NCBI GenBank assembly: GCA_009377575.1
Contig: WHTU01000003.1
Coordinates: 62,001-126,000, forward strand
Direction of reading: 5' to 3'
Length of the DNA stretch: 64,000 bases
Origin: Nitrososphaeraceae archaeon
GTDB taxonomy: Archaea > Thermoproteota > Nitrososphaeria > Nitrososphaerales > Nitrososphaeraceae
Every line of letters begins with the position of its first letter. The stretch's first letter is position 1. The notes beneath the pieces were generated by a model. It searched no databases, was not told the origin of the DNA, and was given only the letters and a program-made list of their open reading frames with translations. Shown piece after piece: positions 1-9,452 of the stretch. The translations under genes were made by a program, and so were the position numbers.

Positions 1-930
1 CTCTTTTTTATTGCGCCGGGCAGTTCAGTAATACACGCCTCTGAGAACGACGTAGCCCTGGAGAATGACACCTCTAAAACGTTGGTCATATCTAATTCTA
101 ATTTATCCGAACCCATAGCACAACAATCATCAAAAATAAATGTGGTTGCCTCATTCTTTCCCATATATGAATTTGCGAAGCAAGTAGGAGGGGATAGGGT
201 AAACATAATGACCCTCATTCCAGCCGGTGTAGAGCCACATGACTATGAGCCTACGATCCAACAACTACAAGAAGCAGAAAATGCAGATGTAGTATTCTTC
301 AACGGTCTGGGATTTGAGGATTCTTGGATAGGCAGGATCAACAATGATAATTTGGTCGATACAAGTGCTCTCTTGAATTTGTCTCAAGGTAGTAAAATAA
401 GAAATCCTCATGTTTGGCTGGATCCCGTCCTTGCAAAGGCCCAAGTACAGCAAGTAGAAAATGCGTTAATAGAAATCGATCCTAATATCAAACTCTACTA
501 CCAGAATAATGTGATGAACTTTACTGCGGAGTTAGATGCGTTAGATTCTGAAATAAGAATTGTACTTCAAGCCTGCAACAAGAAGGATTTTATTGCATTT
601 CATGATGCATTTGGCTACTTTGCCAATAGATATGGACTAATTCAACATAGTGTCCAAGGAATCTCACCAGAAGGCGAGGTTCTACCTCAACGAATTGAGC
701 AAACTATAAGATTGGCCGATGATCTTGGGCTGAATGTTATTTATGCAGAGGAATTGGTAGACCCTAGATTTGCTGAAGTTATTGCTCAAGAAATCCCAAA
801 TGGCAAGGTACTCGTATTGAGCCCTTTGGAAGGGATTGAGAAGGAAGAAATGGACACAGGAATAGGGTATCTCGACAAGATGGAGCAAAATATTTCTAAT
901 TTGAAAGTGGGTTTGGAATGCTCAATCTAA
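1..930 (+). CDS. znuA: Zinc/manganese ABC transporter substrate-binding protein (partial, 5' end outside window)
   Basis: This is the extracytoplasmic metal-binding lipoprotein or anchored protein of a ZnuABC/TroABCD-type importer (cluster A-I solute-binding family). The reading frame is open from base 1. The residues before the first possible internal start (TTG at 82) read like the end of a hydrophobic signal segment (LFFIAPGSSVIHA), so the true start lies left of the window. Metal ligands typical of the family are visible: His in PHDYEPT, His in NPHVWLDP, His in FHDAFGYF, and an acidic stretch near the C-terminus in place of the last ligand. There is no long His-rich loop, so selectivity (Zn against Mn) cannot be settled. 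The 3' end overlaps the ATPase gene by 13 bases, indicating translational coupling. Confidence 0.9.
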   Translation, partial: LFFIAPGSSVIHASENDVALENDTSKTLVISNSNLSEPIAQQSSKINVVASFFPIYEFAKQVGGDRVNIMTLIPAGVEPHDYEPTIQQLQEAENADVVFFNGLGFEDSWIGRINNDNLVDTSALLNLSQGSKIRNPHVWLDPVLAKAQVQQVENALIEIDPNIKLYYQNNVMNFTAELDALDSEIRIVLQACNKKDFIAFHDAFGYFANRYGLIQHSVQGISPEGEVLPQRIEQTIRLADDLGLNVIYAEELVDPRFAEVIAQEIPNGKVLVLSPLEGIEKEEMDTGIGYLDKMEQNISNLKVGLECSI

Positions 931-1727
931 CTTCCGCTAATCCAATAGTGGAAATAGACCACTTATCATATTGGTACGATTCCTCATTTCTCTCCTTAGA
1001 TGATATTTCCTTTGTTATGGAGCAAGCTGACCTGCTGGGGATAATAGGTCCTAATGGTGCAGGAAAGACCACTCTTTTTAATTGCATCCTTGGAATTCTG
1101 CCAGATTATAGGGGTAATGTTAAACTTTTTGGGAAAGAGATCATGAAAAATAGAAAAGTATTGTTGAGCAAAGTAGGATATGTTCCTCAACATGCATCAA
1201 TTGAACAAAGCTTTCCTGCAAACATAGAGGAGATCGTTTCTTTCGGATTGCTTGGATCCCTCGAGAAGTTTAGTCGAAGTTATGCAAAGGACCAAGTCCA
1301 TAAAGCAATGCAGATAGTGGGATTAATTGATAAGAAGAATAAAAGGTTCAACGAGCTATCCGGCGGACAACAACAAAGAGTCCTAATCGCTAAGGCCATG
1401 GTACATAATCCTAAGCTACTAATATTAGATGAGCCCACAAGTGGTATAGACGAAGACGCACAGGATAAATTTTATGATCTGATTCGAAAGCTCAATGCAG
1501 AAGAAAAAATATCTATTATCCTATCTTCGCATGATTTAGATGCAATAAGTAAGCTTGCCAACAAAGTCGCGTGCATCAACAGAAAAATGCATTTTCATGG
1601 AGATGCGAAAGATTTCTTTGGTGATGAAAACATGCTCAAGACTTATTATGAATCCTCGATGCAGGCGCATTTAAGGCTACATCAATTCAATGCCAAATCC
1701 AATCCTCAAAATGTTCCATCTACCTAA
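918..1727 (+). CDS. znuC: Zinc/manganese ABC transporter ATP-binding protein
   Basis: This is the cytoplasmic ATPase that powers the metal importer. It has all nucleotide-binding-domain motifs in order: Walker A GPNGAGKTT near residue 44, the signature LSGGQQQR near 146, Walker B LLILDEP, and the H-loop in SSHDLD. The order and spacing fit the ZnuC/MntB family, and the length (269 aa) is normal. The gene starts with ATG inside the end of the substrate-binding protein gene, and the membrane subunit gene follows 20 bases downstream, so the three form one operon. A DtxR-type regulator about 10 kb away could control it, but no operator was identified in this window because the promoter lies outside it. 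Confidence 0.93.
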   Translation: MLNLTSANPIVEIDHLSYWYDSSFLSLDDISFVMEQADLLGIIGPNGAGKTTLFNCILGILPDYRGNVKLFGKEIMKNRKVLLSKVGYVPQHASIEQSFPANIEEIVSFGLLGSLEKFSRSYAKDQVHKAMQIVGLIDKKNKRFNELSGGQQQRVLIAKAMVHNPKLLILDEPTSGIDEDAQDKFYDLIRKLNAEEKISIILSSHDLDAISKLANKVACINRKMHFHGDAKDFFGDENMLKTYYESSMQAHLRLHQFNAKSNPQNVPST

Positions 1728-1747
1728 AACCAAATAGGTTTAGTAAA

Positions 1748-2608
1748 ATGACCCTCTTGGAAATTTTGGAGTTCGGATTCATGCAACGTGCATTAATCTC
1801 GGGCATTGCTGTTGCCACTATATGTTCTGCTATCGGTCTATTTCTAGTTCTTAGAAAGCATTCATTATTTGGAGACGCGATGTCTCACGTTGCTTTTGGT
1901 GGTTTATCTATAGGATTATTCCTCAATCTATATCCAATATGGACGGCATACGCCTTTACTTTAATCGCCGCGTTGGGAATTACAAAAATGACGGATTCCA
2001 TCAAGATCCCTCCAGATTCTTCGGTCGCAATCTTGCTTTCATCCGGACTAGCTATTGGAATAGTTCTAATAAGTCTGTCAGGAGGTTACTCTCTAGACCT
2101 TTTTAGCTTCCTGTTTGGAAGCATCTTGCTGATTAGTACTCAGGATACTATTACCATTGTATTTCTCAGTATTTCGGTTCTTTCAATTATAGCAATAATG
2201 TATAGGCGTTTGATGTACATTACTTTTGACGATACACAAGCTAGAGTAAGTGGCATCAATGTGAAATTTGCTAACTATGTTTTCATCGTGCTCGCTGCAA
2301 TAACTGTAGTTACATCGATTCGATTAGTAGGCGTCCTCTTGATATCTGCGTTAATTGTCCTACCCAATATAACTGCAATATTATTTGGAAAGGGTTTTAA
2401 GAAGACTGCCGTGATTTCAGTAGGTATAGCTGTTGCGTCAGTTGTGTTGGGAATTATCATTTCTTACTTAGCTAATGTTGCTCCTGCAGGTGCCATAGTA
2501 CTTACCAGCGTGGCTATATTTCTGTGCACTATTGTTACGCGCGAAATTAGAAAGTCAATCCGATCTGGAAAGATCACGGAACCAACCGTACACAATAGAT
2601 CTCATTAG
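1748..2608 (+). CDS. znuB: Zinc/manganese ABC transporter permease
   Basis: This is the integral membrane subunit of the metal importer (ABC-3 family). The 286-residue protein is hydrophobic along nearly its whole length, with roughly eight membrane segments. It contains the early family signature LRKHSLFGDAMSHVAFGG, in which a permease loop contacts the ATPase, and the later RLVGVLLISALIVLP segment. It follows the ATPase gene by 20 bases and ends the operon. A short inverted repeat with 6-bp arms lies about 70 bases after the stop and may mark the transcript end. Substrate (Zn2+ or Mn2+) is inferred from family only. Confidence 0.92.
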   Translation: MTLLEILEFGFMQRALISGIAVATICSAIGLFLVLRKHSLFGDAMSHVAFGGLSIGLFLNLYPIWTAYAFTLIAALGITKMTDSIKIPPDSSVAILLSSGLAIGIVLISLSGGYSLDLFSFLFGSILLISTQDTITIVFLSISVLSIIAIMYRRLMYITFDDTQARVSGINVKFANYVFIVLAAITVVTSIRLVGVLLISALIVLPNITAILFGKGFKKTAVISVGIAVASVVLGIIISYLANVAPAGAIVLTSVAIFLCTIVTREIRKSIRSGKITEPTVHNRSH

Positions 2609-2677
2609 GGGTAAACGTATTGTCCAATCGATTGCAAACATGTTGGCATACTCAGTTGGTTTTGGCAAAAACTGCAT

Positions 2678-2696
2678 GAGGTCAGCTTACGACCTC
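2678..2696 (+). terminator. Small hairpin after the metal transporter operon
   Basis: The arms GAGGTC and GACCTC enclose a 7-base loop about 70 bases downstream of the permease stop codon. It could be a 3'-end stem-loop of the transporter mRNA. There is no strong T-run directly after it, so the terminator role is tentative. Confidence 0.25.
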
Positions 2697-2893
2697 CCGA
2701 TTTCAATTCCAAGTGTTTAAGGATATGACGGGTTACGTGTAACAGTATACTTTCAAAGGTGCCAATCATGCTTAATAAAAAGACTGACTCTAGTATACGA
2801 AATCGTCACACGTTACTCGAAATCAGAAACCTAAATCATCTCAAAACCTTGCCAATCCTTGATCCGTCTACATAGTAAACATTTATTTCGGGG

Positions 2894-3226
2894 TCAATCT
2901 GCAAGCATGTGATGGAAACACGAGCGCTGCCCTGTGTGACAGGCAGGACGGTCAGACTCAACAATATATAGCACTGCATCCAGGTCACAATCCATACGTA
3001 TTTCTCTGACTGGTTGTATGTTCCCAGATTCTTCCCCCTTCATCCAAAGCTTGCCCTTAGATGTGCTCCAGAACCAAGCGTTTCCAGTCACATTGGTTTT
3101 TTTTAACGCTTCTTGATTGGCGTAAGCCAACATGAGCACTTCCTTAGTCTTGTGATCCTGGACTACGACAGGGATTATTCCATTCCTTTTTTCGAAGTTG
3201 ACAGATTTCAATGATTTGCTTTCCAT
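2894..3226 (-). CDS. hisI: Phosphoribosyl-AMP cyclohydrolase
   Basis: HisI opens the adenine ring of phosphoribosyl-AMP in the third step of histidine biosynthesis. The 110-residue protein shows the family blocks: MLAYANQEAL, FWSTSKGKLW with GEESGN, and the metal-binding DCDLDAVLY segment. It ends with the zinc/magnesium-binding CHTGQRSCF motif. It is a stand-alone enzyme with no fused HisE (pyrophosphohydrolase) domain. It is separated by about 38 kb from the main his cluster in this window. The start is ATG at 3226, and the upstream gap is AT-rich and can carry its promoter. Confidence 0.95.
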   Translation of the reverse strand: MESKSLKSVNFEKRNGIIPVVVQDHKTKEVLMLAYANQEALKKTNVTGNAWFWSTSKGKLWMKGEESGNIQPVREIRMDCDLDAVLYIVESDRPACHTGQRSCFHHMLAD

Positions 3227-3614
3227 GCCCCGATATAGCCTAAACTAAAATTGAATTACTGCTAATAAATAACTAACTTCCCAATATTTTAGAACAAGCC
3301 TTATCAAGTCTGGGTAATCGAATTAATTAAAATAAATATCATCATTAAGGAACCTATGCAACAGAGAGAGTTGACATTGGTAGGGTTGAGAGAACAACAT
3401 CCAAGCTAAAGATATAGGGTTAGACAGTTATGCCTACCCCGCTTATAGGTTTTATTATCAAATGCGAAAAATAATATAATAAATATTATAACATTGACAC
3501 GTCTTTATTAATTGCTATTTATGATTTTTATGTAGCCAGACGTCGTCCTTCTGGGATCGGACTATTCCGCATATAGTTTAAATAACATGTAACTCGAATA
3601 ACCTCAGATAAAGT
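3227..3614. other. Divergent intergenic region between hisI and ferredoxin
   Basis: This AT-rich region between two divergent genes shows no convincing coding frame. It should contain both promoters. A good TATA-like element for the ferredoxin is listed separately; a matching element for hisI was not singled out. Confidence 0.5.
3577..3584 (+). promoter_or_regulatory. TATA box of the ferredoxin gene
   Basis: TTTAAATA sits about 31 bases upstream of the ferredoxin ATG. This fits an archaeal TATA box giving a transcript with a leader of only a few bases. The call rests on pattern and position only. Confidence 0.45.
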
Positions 3615-4151
3615 ATGCCAATTGATCCAGACTTTCCAAAGAATCATCAGGTGATAGGTAAACATATTCTCGGAGATGGCGAGCAGTACCACTATGTGTG
3701 GGGACCAGGAAGGATTGCTGAAGCTGCAGAAAACGAAGAAGTAAAATCAGCATATACGGCAAGAGGAGAACAGATAGTGCCTATAGGTGTACATGGAACT
3801 ATGGTAGCAGTAGACTGGGATTCATGCGTGGCTGATGGGGCATGCATAGAGGCTTGTCCAGTACAAGTTTTCCAGTGGTACAGAACTGAGGATGATGTAC
3901 CTGCTACTGAGGTGGCTAGTGCTACTAGTAATGGAACAGGAAACAGCGAAAAGGAAGAACGGAAGGACTATACTGACAAAGCTGACCCGATTAGGGAGCA
4001 TGACTGCATTTGGTGCATGGCATGTGTCTCTGTATGTCCTCCTCAAGCAGTAAAAGTAGATCAATCCAATTTAGAATTTCATGAGAAGGCAGCAGGAACG
4101 TTTAATGAATCCCTTTCTAAAGGTAGTGCACCACCGCCTCATGCGCACTAA
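3615..4151 (+). CDS. Dicluster (7Fe) ferredoxin with N-terminal His-containing extension
   Basis: This is a small electron carrier expected to bind one [3Fe-4S] and one [4Fe-4S] cluster. The first motif (C71, D74, C77, C81) has Asp where a 4Fe cluster would need Cys, which is the usual sign of a [3Fe-4S] site. The second motif (C131, C134, C137, C141) is a complete CxxCxxCxxxCP. The N-terminal extension has His at 11, 17 and 26, reminiscent of the zinc-containing ferredoxins of Sulfolobus and Thermoplasma, so an extra zinc site is possible but not proven. About 35 polar, Ser/Thr/Glu-rich residues are inserted between the cluster motifs. At 178 aa it is longer than the roughly 100-aa zinc ferredoxins. 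It is monocistronic, and its redox partner is not identified by context. Confidence 0.88.
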   Translation: MPIDPDFPKNHQVIGKHILGDGEQYHYVWGPGRIAEAAENEEVKSAYTARGEQIVPIGVHGTMVAVDWDSCVADGACIEACPVQVFQWYRTEDDVPATEVASATSNGTGNSEKEERKDYTDKADPIREHDCIWCMACVSVCPPQAVKVDQSNLEFHEKAAGTFNESLSKGSAPPPHAH

Positions 4152-4377
4152 ACCTTAAATTTTTTGTTTAGATTGTCTTTTTAAGATAATAATATTGATT
4201 GAATTATACACGCAACGAATTTTGTTCATGACCTGGCGCCGAATATGAATGGGCGAATGGGCGGATGTTTTGAATTGCGTAATTAATTCGAAGGTGATGC
4301 ACCAATAGTAGGCACCCCGTGTATTTCTGAGGGGGTATTCCATATCTGAGCAAAGCGGAAAGTGTAAAGAATATTAA

Positions 4378-4983
4378 GTGACTCTTATGATTTTGGTGAA
4401 TGATTCTTACATGGGTATTTTCATGCCTCAAGATATACAGAGCAGAATACTCCAATTTATGGATGGGAAGTTGACGTTTCCATTCATACGTGCTGAAGAA
4501 ATAGTAGGAGTTTTTTTCCTCTTTGGCAAAGACGGCAGGATATCAAACGGCATTGACGTTCTGAATGCCAAGGATTTAGCTCGCAATGGAATGAATCAGA
4601 TAACAAAAGAGGTTAAGTTATGTCATTCCATGTCAAACCGTACAACCTTTGAGTTTGTTAAAGAAAACTATACTTGGAGAGCATTGCAGATATCAACTGA
4701 TATGAATAATTCATTGAAGAGAGATAGTTTTAACATACGGGACAGAATTTCGGGAGACCCGACCTTATTGATGAACTGCTTTGCGCAACATATTGCTTAC
4801 TATCAACAAGACTACTTTTTTGAACTGTTAAGCCCTCTACGATCGGCCCAAATTCCTGAGCATCTCAGGGAAAAAATGGAGTTAAGAATGTTGCTATTAG
4901 GATTTAATACGAAGAATGCAGAAAACCTACCATACAATAGTACTCTAGCGCCTTTTTTTGATTGGCTGTCGACGAAAGCTTGA
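4378..4983 (+). CDS. Hypothetical protein, about 200 aa
   Basis: I do not recognise a family. The protein is soluble and mixed alpha/beta, with no membrane segment and no cysteine cluster. Blocks such as AEEIVGVFFLFGKDGR and a Leu/Arg-rich C-terminal third (HLREKMELRMLLLGF) suggest a folded domain. The longest frame starts with GTG, and ATG codons at 4387, 4411 and 4423 are equally possible starts. The gene stands alone between the ferredoxin and a long non-coding gap. Codon use resembles the neighbours, so it is probably real, but function cannot be assigned. Confidence 0.6.
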   Translation: MTLMILVNDSYMGIFMPQDIQSRILQFMDGKLTFPFIRAEEIVGVFFLFGKDGRISNGIDVLNAKDLARNGMNQITKEVKLCHSMSNRTTFEFVKENYTWRALQISTDMNNSLKRDSFNIRDRISGDPTLLMNCFAQHIAYYQQDYFFELLSPLRSAQIPEHLREKMELRMLLLGFNTKNAENLPYNSTLAPFFDWLSTKA

Positions 4984-5719
4984 GCCACAGGTTCGATCTA
5001 GCGAGAGGGAGGCTGAAAAATATCATGCGATTTATCACCCTAACCCTATCTTATTGTATTCTTTTAAACGATGTACGACTACAATCTATGACTCATCGAT
5101 GCATGCTTGAACGCATGAATTAATTCTTCACCGTTATCAAATTTTTGCTTCTTTTCTATCCTGATAATCCCTTGTGATAAAACAAAGTGTCAAAGGTGTG
5201 GATAGTTAGATCCCTCATCCAGTAGCTAAATATTCAAACTTTAGATGTGGATGGAAACTTTTAGGAAGTTTATCCTATTAAGGTCAATGAATGATGTATT
5301 AGCCGAACAGCAGCCTTTCATTGCATTGCATTTCTTTCAAATCAACTTGGTTCAAAATCTCTATTTCCTACTATGATACTCTTAGTCACTAGAAGATCCA
5401 GGTCTTAGGCATAATACCATGACTTCTCCACTAGGAAAACAAGTGATGGACTTTTACATCTGCCTATAGGCTTAATTATCATCAGGATCACGGCAGTTAC
5501 ACAAATGAAGGTTGAAATTAAACCTTGTACGCTCTATGAACGGCAGAAAATAACCAACCATCTTTCCGCATTCGAAACTTCGAAAAGAATAGTCATCTCA
5601 GTTGATAAAAGGTACGGTATTTTCTGTTGCATCGCATTTTTGCTGGTTGGAAACAATGAGCTAGCCCATGAATTTGATCACAAAGAACATTAAGTACGTT
5701 TGAGAAAGGATCTGCGTTA
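4984..5719. other. 736-base gap without a convincing gene
   Basis: I find no recognisable gene. A 62-codon frame starting at 5505 has no family features or promoter and is not called. The last bases before the aIF2-beta start (GAGAAAGGAT) can act as its ribosome-binding region. The remainder is AT-rich and unremarkable. Confidence 0.4.
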
Positions 5720-6151
5720 ATGAGCGTTCAAACTAAGTCAGAATACGAGATGTTATTGTCCCGCCTCCGAGATAAACTAGGGAATACAACAAAAAAACAA
5801 GCATCTAGACTAGAACTTCCTACTCCACAAACAATATGGGTTGGCCAACGTACGATTTTTAGGAATTTCATGGACTTTCCAAAAGCGTTGAACAGGGATC
5901 CTGAGAAGTTACTATTATATTTGAACAAAGAGCTTGCTTCGGCGGGTTACATCGCAGGGGAGAGAGTTATATTTTTAGGAAGAAAGGAACCTTCATCTTT
6001 TGGTGCATTAATTGATCGATACGTAAAAGATTACGTTATATGTCCTGTTTGTGGAAGCCCAGATACTAGAACTGAAAAGCAAAAGAAATTGGGTTTTCTA
6101 TTATGCGAAGCCTGCGGTGCGAAATCGTCCATCAAAGGGAACTATGCATGA
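5720..6151 (+). CDS. eif2b: Translation initiation factor aIF2 subunit beta
   Basis: aIF2-beta is part of the heterotrimeric factor that delivers initiator methionyl-tRNA to the small ribosomal subunit. The 143-residue protein has the eIF2B/eIF5 alpha-beta core: a segment reading LPTPQTIWVGQRT, then the N-x-x-DFPKALNR block. It ends in a C-terminal zinc ribbon with two CxxC knuckles (CPVCGSPDT and CEACGAKS). Length matches archaeal orthologues. Start is the ATG at 5720. The gene stands alone; the alpha and gamma subunits are not in this window. Confidence 0.95.
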   Translation: MSVQTKSEYEMLLSRLRDKLGNTTKKQASRLELPTPQTIWVGQRTIFRNFMDFPKALNRDPEKLLLYLNKELASAGYIAGERVIFLGRKEPSSFGALIDRYVKDYVICPVCGSPDTRTEKQKKLGFLLCEACGAKSSIKGNYA

Positions 6152-6161
6152 TTCGATCATT

Positions 6162-6187
6162 ACTGGACCTCCCTTCCCAGAGGTCAG
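6162..6187 (+). terminator. Stem-loop downstream of aIF2-beta
   Basis: ACTGGACCTC and GAGGTCAGT form a nine-pair stem with one bulged base and a short pyrimidine-rich loop, beginning 11 bases after the aIF2-beta stop. A weak T-run follows within 15 bases. It is a likely 3'-end structure, though archaeal termination does not require a hairpin. Confidence 0.35.
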
Positions 6188-6373
6188 TCAGTTCCGCTTT
6201 TGATTATGCGACGTAATTACCATTGCTTGATAGACCCTGATTTAGTTTGGTTTATTTTTGCTCTCCCCTATCATACACATGCTATCTAACCACATTTCTT
6301 TTCTCAATTGCGCAATCAGAGTAAAAGATAAGATTTTTGAAATATCAGCAATTCTCCTGTCGACCAAGTTAGG

Positions 6374-6697
6374 ATGTTCTCGTGTAATTATTTTTTGCCA
6401 AGTGATCGCACAAAGTTAACATTGGCCTCTAAGTATCGTATCGCTCTGTATCTCGCGATGACAGCTATCATGTCTCTCAACCCCGGTGCGTCTTTAGGCA
6501 CTGAAACATTAGAATCCACGAATGGATTCTCTACAGGACAGAGTTGGGGTGCTTTAAGAAAGGCTTGGAAGGGGTACAGAATTGCGAAGGTTCAGGCAGA
6601 CAGTGCAAGAATGACGGAATATGCCACCAAGATACGAAAGATTCAAGGCGAGCTAGGGATAACCATATCCACGTTTCCTAATCTAGGCATAGCCTAA
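6374..6697 (+). CDS. Small hypothetical protein with signal-like N-terminus
   Basis: This 107-residue protein is of unknown function. A hydrophobic stretch around residues 22-40 (YRIALYLAMTAIMSL) ends in small residues and resembles a signal or anchor segment. The C-terminal half is basic and helical (SWGALRKAWKGYRIAKVQ). The purine-rich GTTAGG directly before the ATG is a weak ribosome-binding site. It lies between aIF2-beta and grpE without close operon spacing. It could be a short exported protein, and moderate confidence reflects the lack of a recognised family. Confidence 0.5.
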   Translation: MFSCNYFLPSDRTKLTLASKYRIALYLAMTAIMSLNPGASLGTETLESTNGFSTGQSWGALRKAWKGYRIAKVQADSARMTEYATKIRKIQGELGITISTFPNLGIA

Positions 6698-6835
6698 ATC
6701 TACTTTTTTAGAATCACACCAATAGAAATTTAGACCTAAATTAGACTAGCTAGAATAAGGTCTAACAACCACATTTTTCATGTTAATCGATATGTAATTA
6801 TCTAGCTTTTTCTGTAGGTATTCTTCAAGGTAGAA

Positions 6836-7471
6836 TTGAGCGTAGAGAATTGTGAAAAGGACAGTGTATCTAACAGCGACGGCGAAGGAGAGGAAGTTAT
6901 ACAACAAGGATCTCCCCACGATGATAAAGACCAGGACTATATTATTCATCTAGAGAATCAATTGTCCCAGACTGAGGAGGAACGCCAGAAGGCAAAAGAA
7001 GAAGCCGATAACAGTATGAATAAATTGAGATATTTGATGGCAGATTTTGACAATTATAGAAAACGAATGGAAAGGCAAGTAGAATCTAAGATAAACCAAG
7101 GAAAAGCAGAACTTATTTTAAAGTTTGTTTCTATCCATGATGATTTATCTAGGGCAGTCGAGACTGCAAAGCAGGGCAAATCAGAACAGGTTGTAATAGA
7201 GGGTCTGGAAGGTATATTAAGAAACGTTGAGACTTTGTTTGACGCAGAAGGTGTTAAGGAGATTGAAACTACTGGTACTCCATTTGATCCGAATATTCAC
7301 GATGCTATATCATTCAAATTCGATGACACTGTACCAGAAAATACCGTGATTGCTGAAATTAGAAAAGGATACATGATATCTGATAAAGTATTAAGGCCTA
7401 GTTTAGTAGAAATTTCTAAAAAGATAGTTAAAAATAGCGTTAATGAGAGTAACAGAACAAAAGGAGACTAA
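6836..7471 (+). CDS. grpE: Nucleotide exchange factor GrpE
   Basis: GrpE releases ADP from DnaK and so drives the chaperone cycle. The 211-residue protein has the usual plan. An acidic, disordered N-terminus is followed by a long coiled coil around residues 35-90 containing FDNYRKRMERQ. The C-terminal beta domain includes DPNIHDAISF and the VLRPSLVEISK end. The start is TTG at 6836 because no ATG is available before the conserved helix. The dnaK start is only 6 bases after the stop, so the two are co-transcribed. In archaea this system is understood to have been acquired from bacteria. Confidence 0.94.
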   Translation: MSVENCEKDSVSNSDGEGEEVIQQGSPHDDKDQDYIIHLENQLSQTEEERQKAKEEADNSMNKLRYLMADFDNYRKRMERQVESKINQGKAELILKFVSIHDDLSRAVETAKQGKSEQVVIEGLEGILRNVETLFDAEGVKEIETTGTPFDPNIHDAISFKFDDTVPENTVIAEIRKGYMISDKVLRPSLVEISKKIVKNSVNESNRTKGD

Positions 7472-7477
7472 GAAGAA

Positions 7478-9388
7478 ATGGGAAAGATTATAGGAATTGA
7501 TCTTGGAACAAGTAATTCTGCCGCATCGGCTATGATTGGAGGTAAACCATCTATAATACCAGCGGCTGAGGGAACTTCTATTGCAGGTAAGGCGTTTCCA
7601 TCTGTTGTTGCCTTTACTAAGGACGGACAATTGTTAGTAGGAGAACCTGCACGCAGGCAGATGATTTCTAATCCAGAAGGCACTGTGCTAGCAGCAAAAA
7701 GGAAGATGGGGACAGACTTTCGCTTTAGCGTACTTGGAAAGGAGTATTCCCCACAACAGATTTCTGCTTTTATTCTGCAAAAAATAAAGAGAGATGCCGA
7801 GGCATTTTTAGGTGAGAGCGTAGACAAAGCAGTGATCACTGTTCCGGCATACTTTAACGACAATCAGAGGCAAGCGACCAAAGATGCAGGCGAGATTGCA
7901 GGACTCCAAGTAGTCAGAATAATAAATGAACCGACAGCAGCTTCTCTGGCATTTGGCCTTGATAAGATTCAGAAAGATCTAAAGATCGTTGTGTTTGATC
8001 TAGGAGGTGGAACCCTGGATGTTACTATAATGGAAATGGGAGGTGGGGTTTTTCAGGTGAAAAGTACTGCAGGCGATACACAGTTAGGCGGGACTGATAT
8101 GGACAATAAATTAGTAGATTACATTTTACAGGAGTTTAAGAACCAATCTGGTTTAGATGTCCGCAATGATCGTGCAGCTATGATGCGAGTAAGAGAAGCA
8201 GCGGAGAAAGCGAAGATAGAGCTATCAAATATGGTTAATACTGAAATTAACTTGCCATTTCTTGCATATGATTCTGCAACTGGTCCAAGAAATCTGGTAC
8301 TGCCGATTACTAGAGCAAAAATGGAAGAATTGTTAAGACCTATCATAGAAAGATGTAGGGGTCCAACTACGCAAGCAATACAAGATGCAAAGTTGAGTCT
8401 TACTGATATAGATAAAATAATACTGATTGGTGGTCCAACTAGAATGCCCATGGTTCGCCAATTTGTTGCAACTGTAATGGGAAAAGAAGCTGAAAGAGGT
8501 GTAGACCCTATGGAAGCAGTTGCTATGGGTGCTGCCGTCCAGGGAGCTGTTATTTCAGGCGACGTGTCTACAGATATATTGTTGGTGGATGTAACACCGC
8601 TAACGCTTGGGGTAGAAGTTCTAGGGGGCTTAAAGGAAGCCATAATAGAACGCAATACAACAATCCCTACCAAAAAGAGCAAGATATTCACTACTGCAGC
8701 AGATTATCAGACAGCCGTAACAATACACGTAGTACAAGGAGAACGAGCGATGGCATCAGACTGTGTTTCTCTTGGTATGTTTAATCTTTCTGGCATACCT
8801 CCTGCCCCACGAGGGGTGCCGCAGATTGAAGTCACATTTGATATAGATGCAAATGGGATCCTGAATGTTTCTGCCAAAGATCTGGCTACGTCTAAAGAAG
8901 CTAAGATAACTATCACTGCAAATACTAAACTAGGTAAAGATGACATCGAAAGAATGAAGAAGGACGCTGAACAATTCGCTGAAGCCGACAAGAAAAAACG
9001 GGAAGAGGCTGAACTCAAAAACGAGGCTGATAATCTTGTTTATGCCGCAGAAAAACTGGTTAATCAAGATTTAAAAGACAAAATTAAGCCAGAACAGGTA
9101 GAAAGAGTTCAAAAAGTTTCCCAAGAATTGAAGGACGCCATAGCATCAAATAACAATGAAATCACTAAAGCAAAGATTCAGGAGTTAAAGAACATTTTGG
9201 GTGAAATAAGTACTGAAGCCTATAAAACTACGAGTGCTGCAGCGGCTTCAGCAGCAGCAGCTGGTACAGGAGGCCAGTCTGGCCAAACTATAGACGAAGG
9301 AGCATCTAGTGCGAATCAGACATCGGAGACCTACGGCGGAGGCAGTTCATCTACAGGCACCCAGCAGCCATCACCTCCCCCTCCATAA
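7478..9388 (+). CDS. dnaK: Chaperone DnaK (Hsp70)
   Basis: DnaK is an ATP-dependent chaperone that binds exposed hydrophobic peptides in the cytoplasm. The N-terminal ATPase domain shows [11 protein letters not shown] at the start, [14 protein letters not shown], the NEPTAA segment, [13 protein letters not shown] and [11 protein letters not shown]. The substrate domain follows ([13 protein letters not shown], then [10 protein letters not shown]) and then the helical lid. The last 45 residues are Ala/Gly/Ser/Gln-rich and end in prolines, replacing the EEVD-like tail of other Hsp70s. At 636 aa, length is normal. It sits between grpE and dnaJ, giving a complete set. Confidence 0.97.
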   Translation: MGKIIGIDLGTSNSAASAMIGGKPSIIPAAEGTSIAGKAFPSVVAFTKDGQLLVGEPARRQMISNPEGTVLAAKRKMGTDFRFSVLGKEYSPQQISAFILQKIKRDAEAFLGESVDKAVITVPAYFNDNQRQATKDAGEIAGLQVVRIINEPTAASLAFGLDKIQKDLKIVVFDLGGGTLDVTIMEMGGGVFQVKSTAGDTQLGGTDMDNKLVDYILQEFKNQSGLDVRNDRAAMMRVREAAEKAKIELSNMVNTEINLPFLAYDSATGPRNLVLPITRAKMEELLRPIIERCRGPTTQAIQDAKLSLTDIDKIILIGGPTRMPMVRQFVATVMGKEAERGVDPMEAVAMGAAVQGAVISGDVSTDILLVDVTPLTLGVEVLGGLKEAIIERNTTIPTKKSKIFTTAADYQTAVTIHVVQGERAMASDCVSLGMFNLSGIPPAPRGVPQIEVTFDIDANGILNVSAKDLATSKEAKITITANTKLGKDDIERMKKDAEQFAEADKKKREEAELKNEADNLVYAAEKLVNQDLKDKIKPEQVERVQKVSQELKDAIASNNNEITKAKIQELKNILGEISTEAYKTTSAAAASAAAAGTGGQSGQTIDEGASSANQTSETYGGGSSSTGTQQPSPPPP

Positions 9389-9452
9389 TTATTGTTCTTT
9401 GGATGCTACCGGAATAGAACTACTCAGATAGGTATGACACGGCGACAAACAA

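Noticed and set aside
5505-5693. 62-codon plus-strand frame in the gap before aIF2-beta
   Set aside because: No family features, no clear promoter or ribosome-binding site, and the length is within chance expectation.
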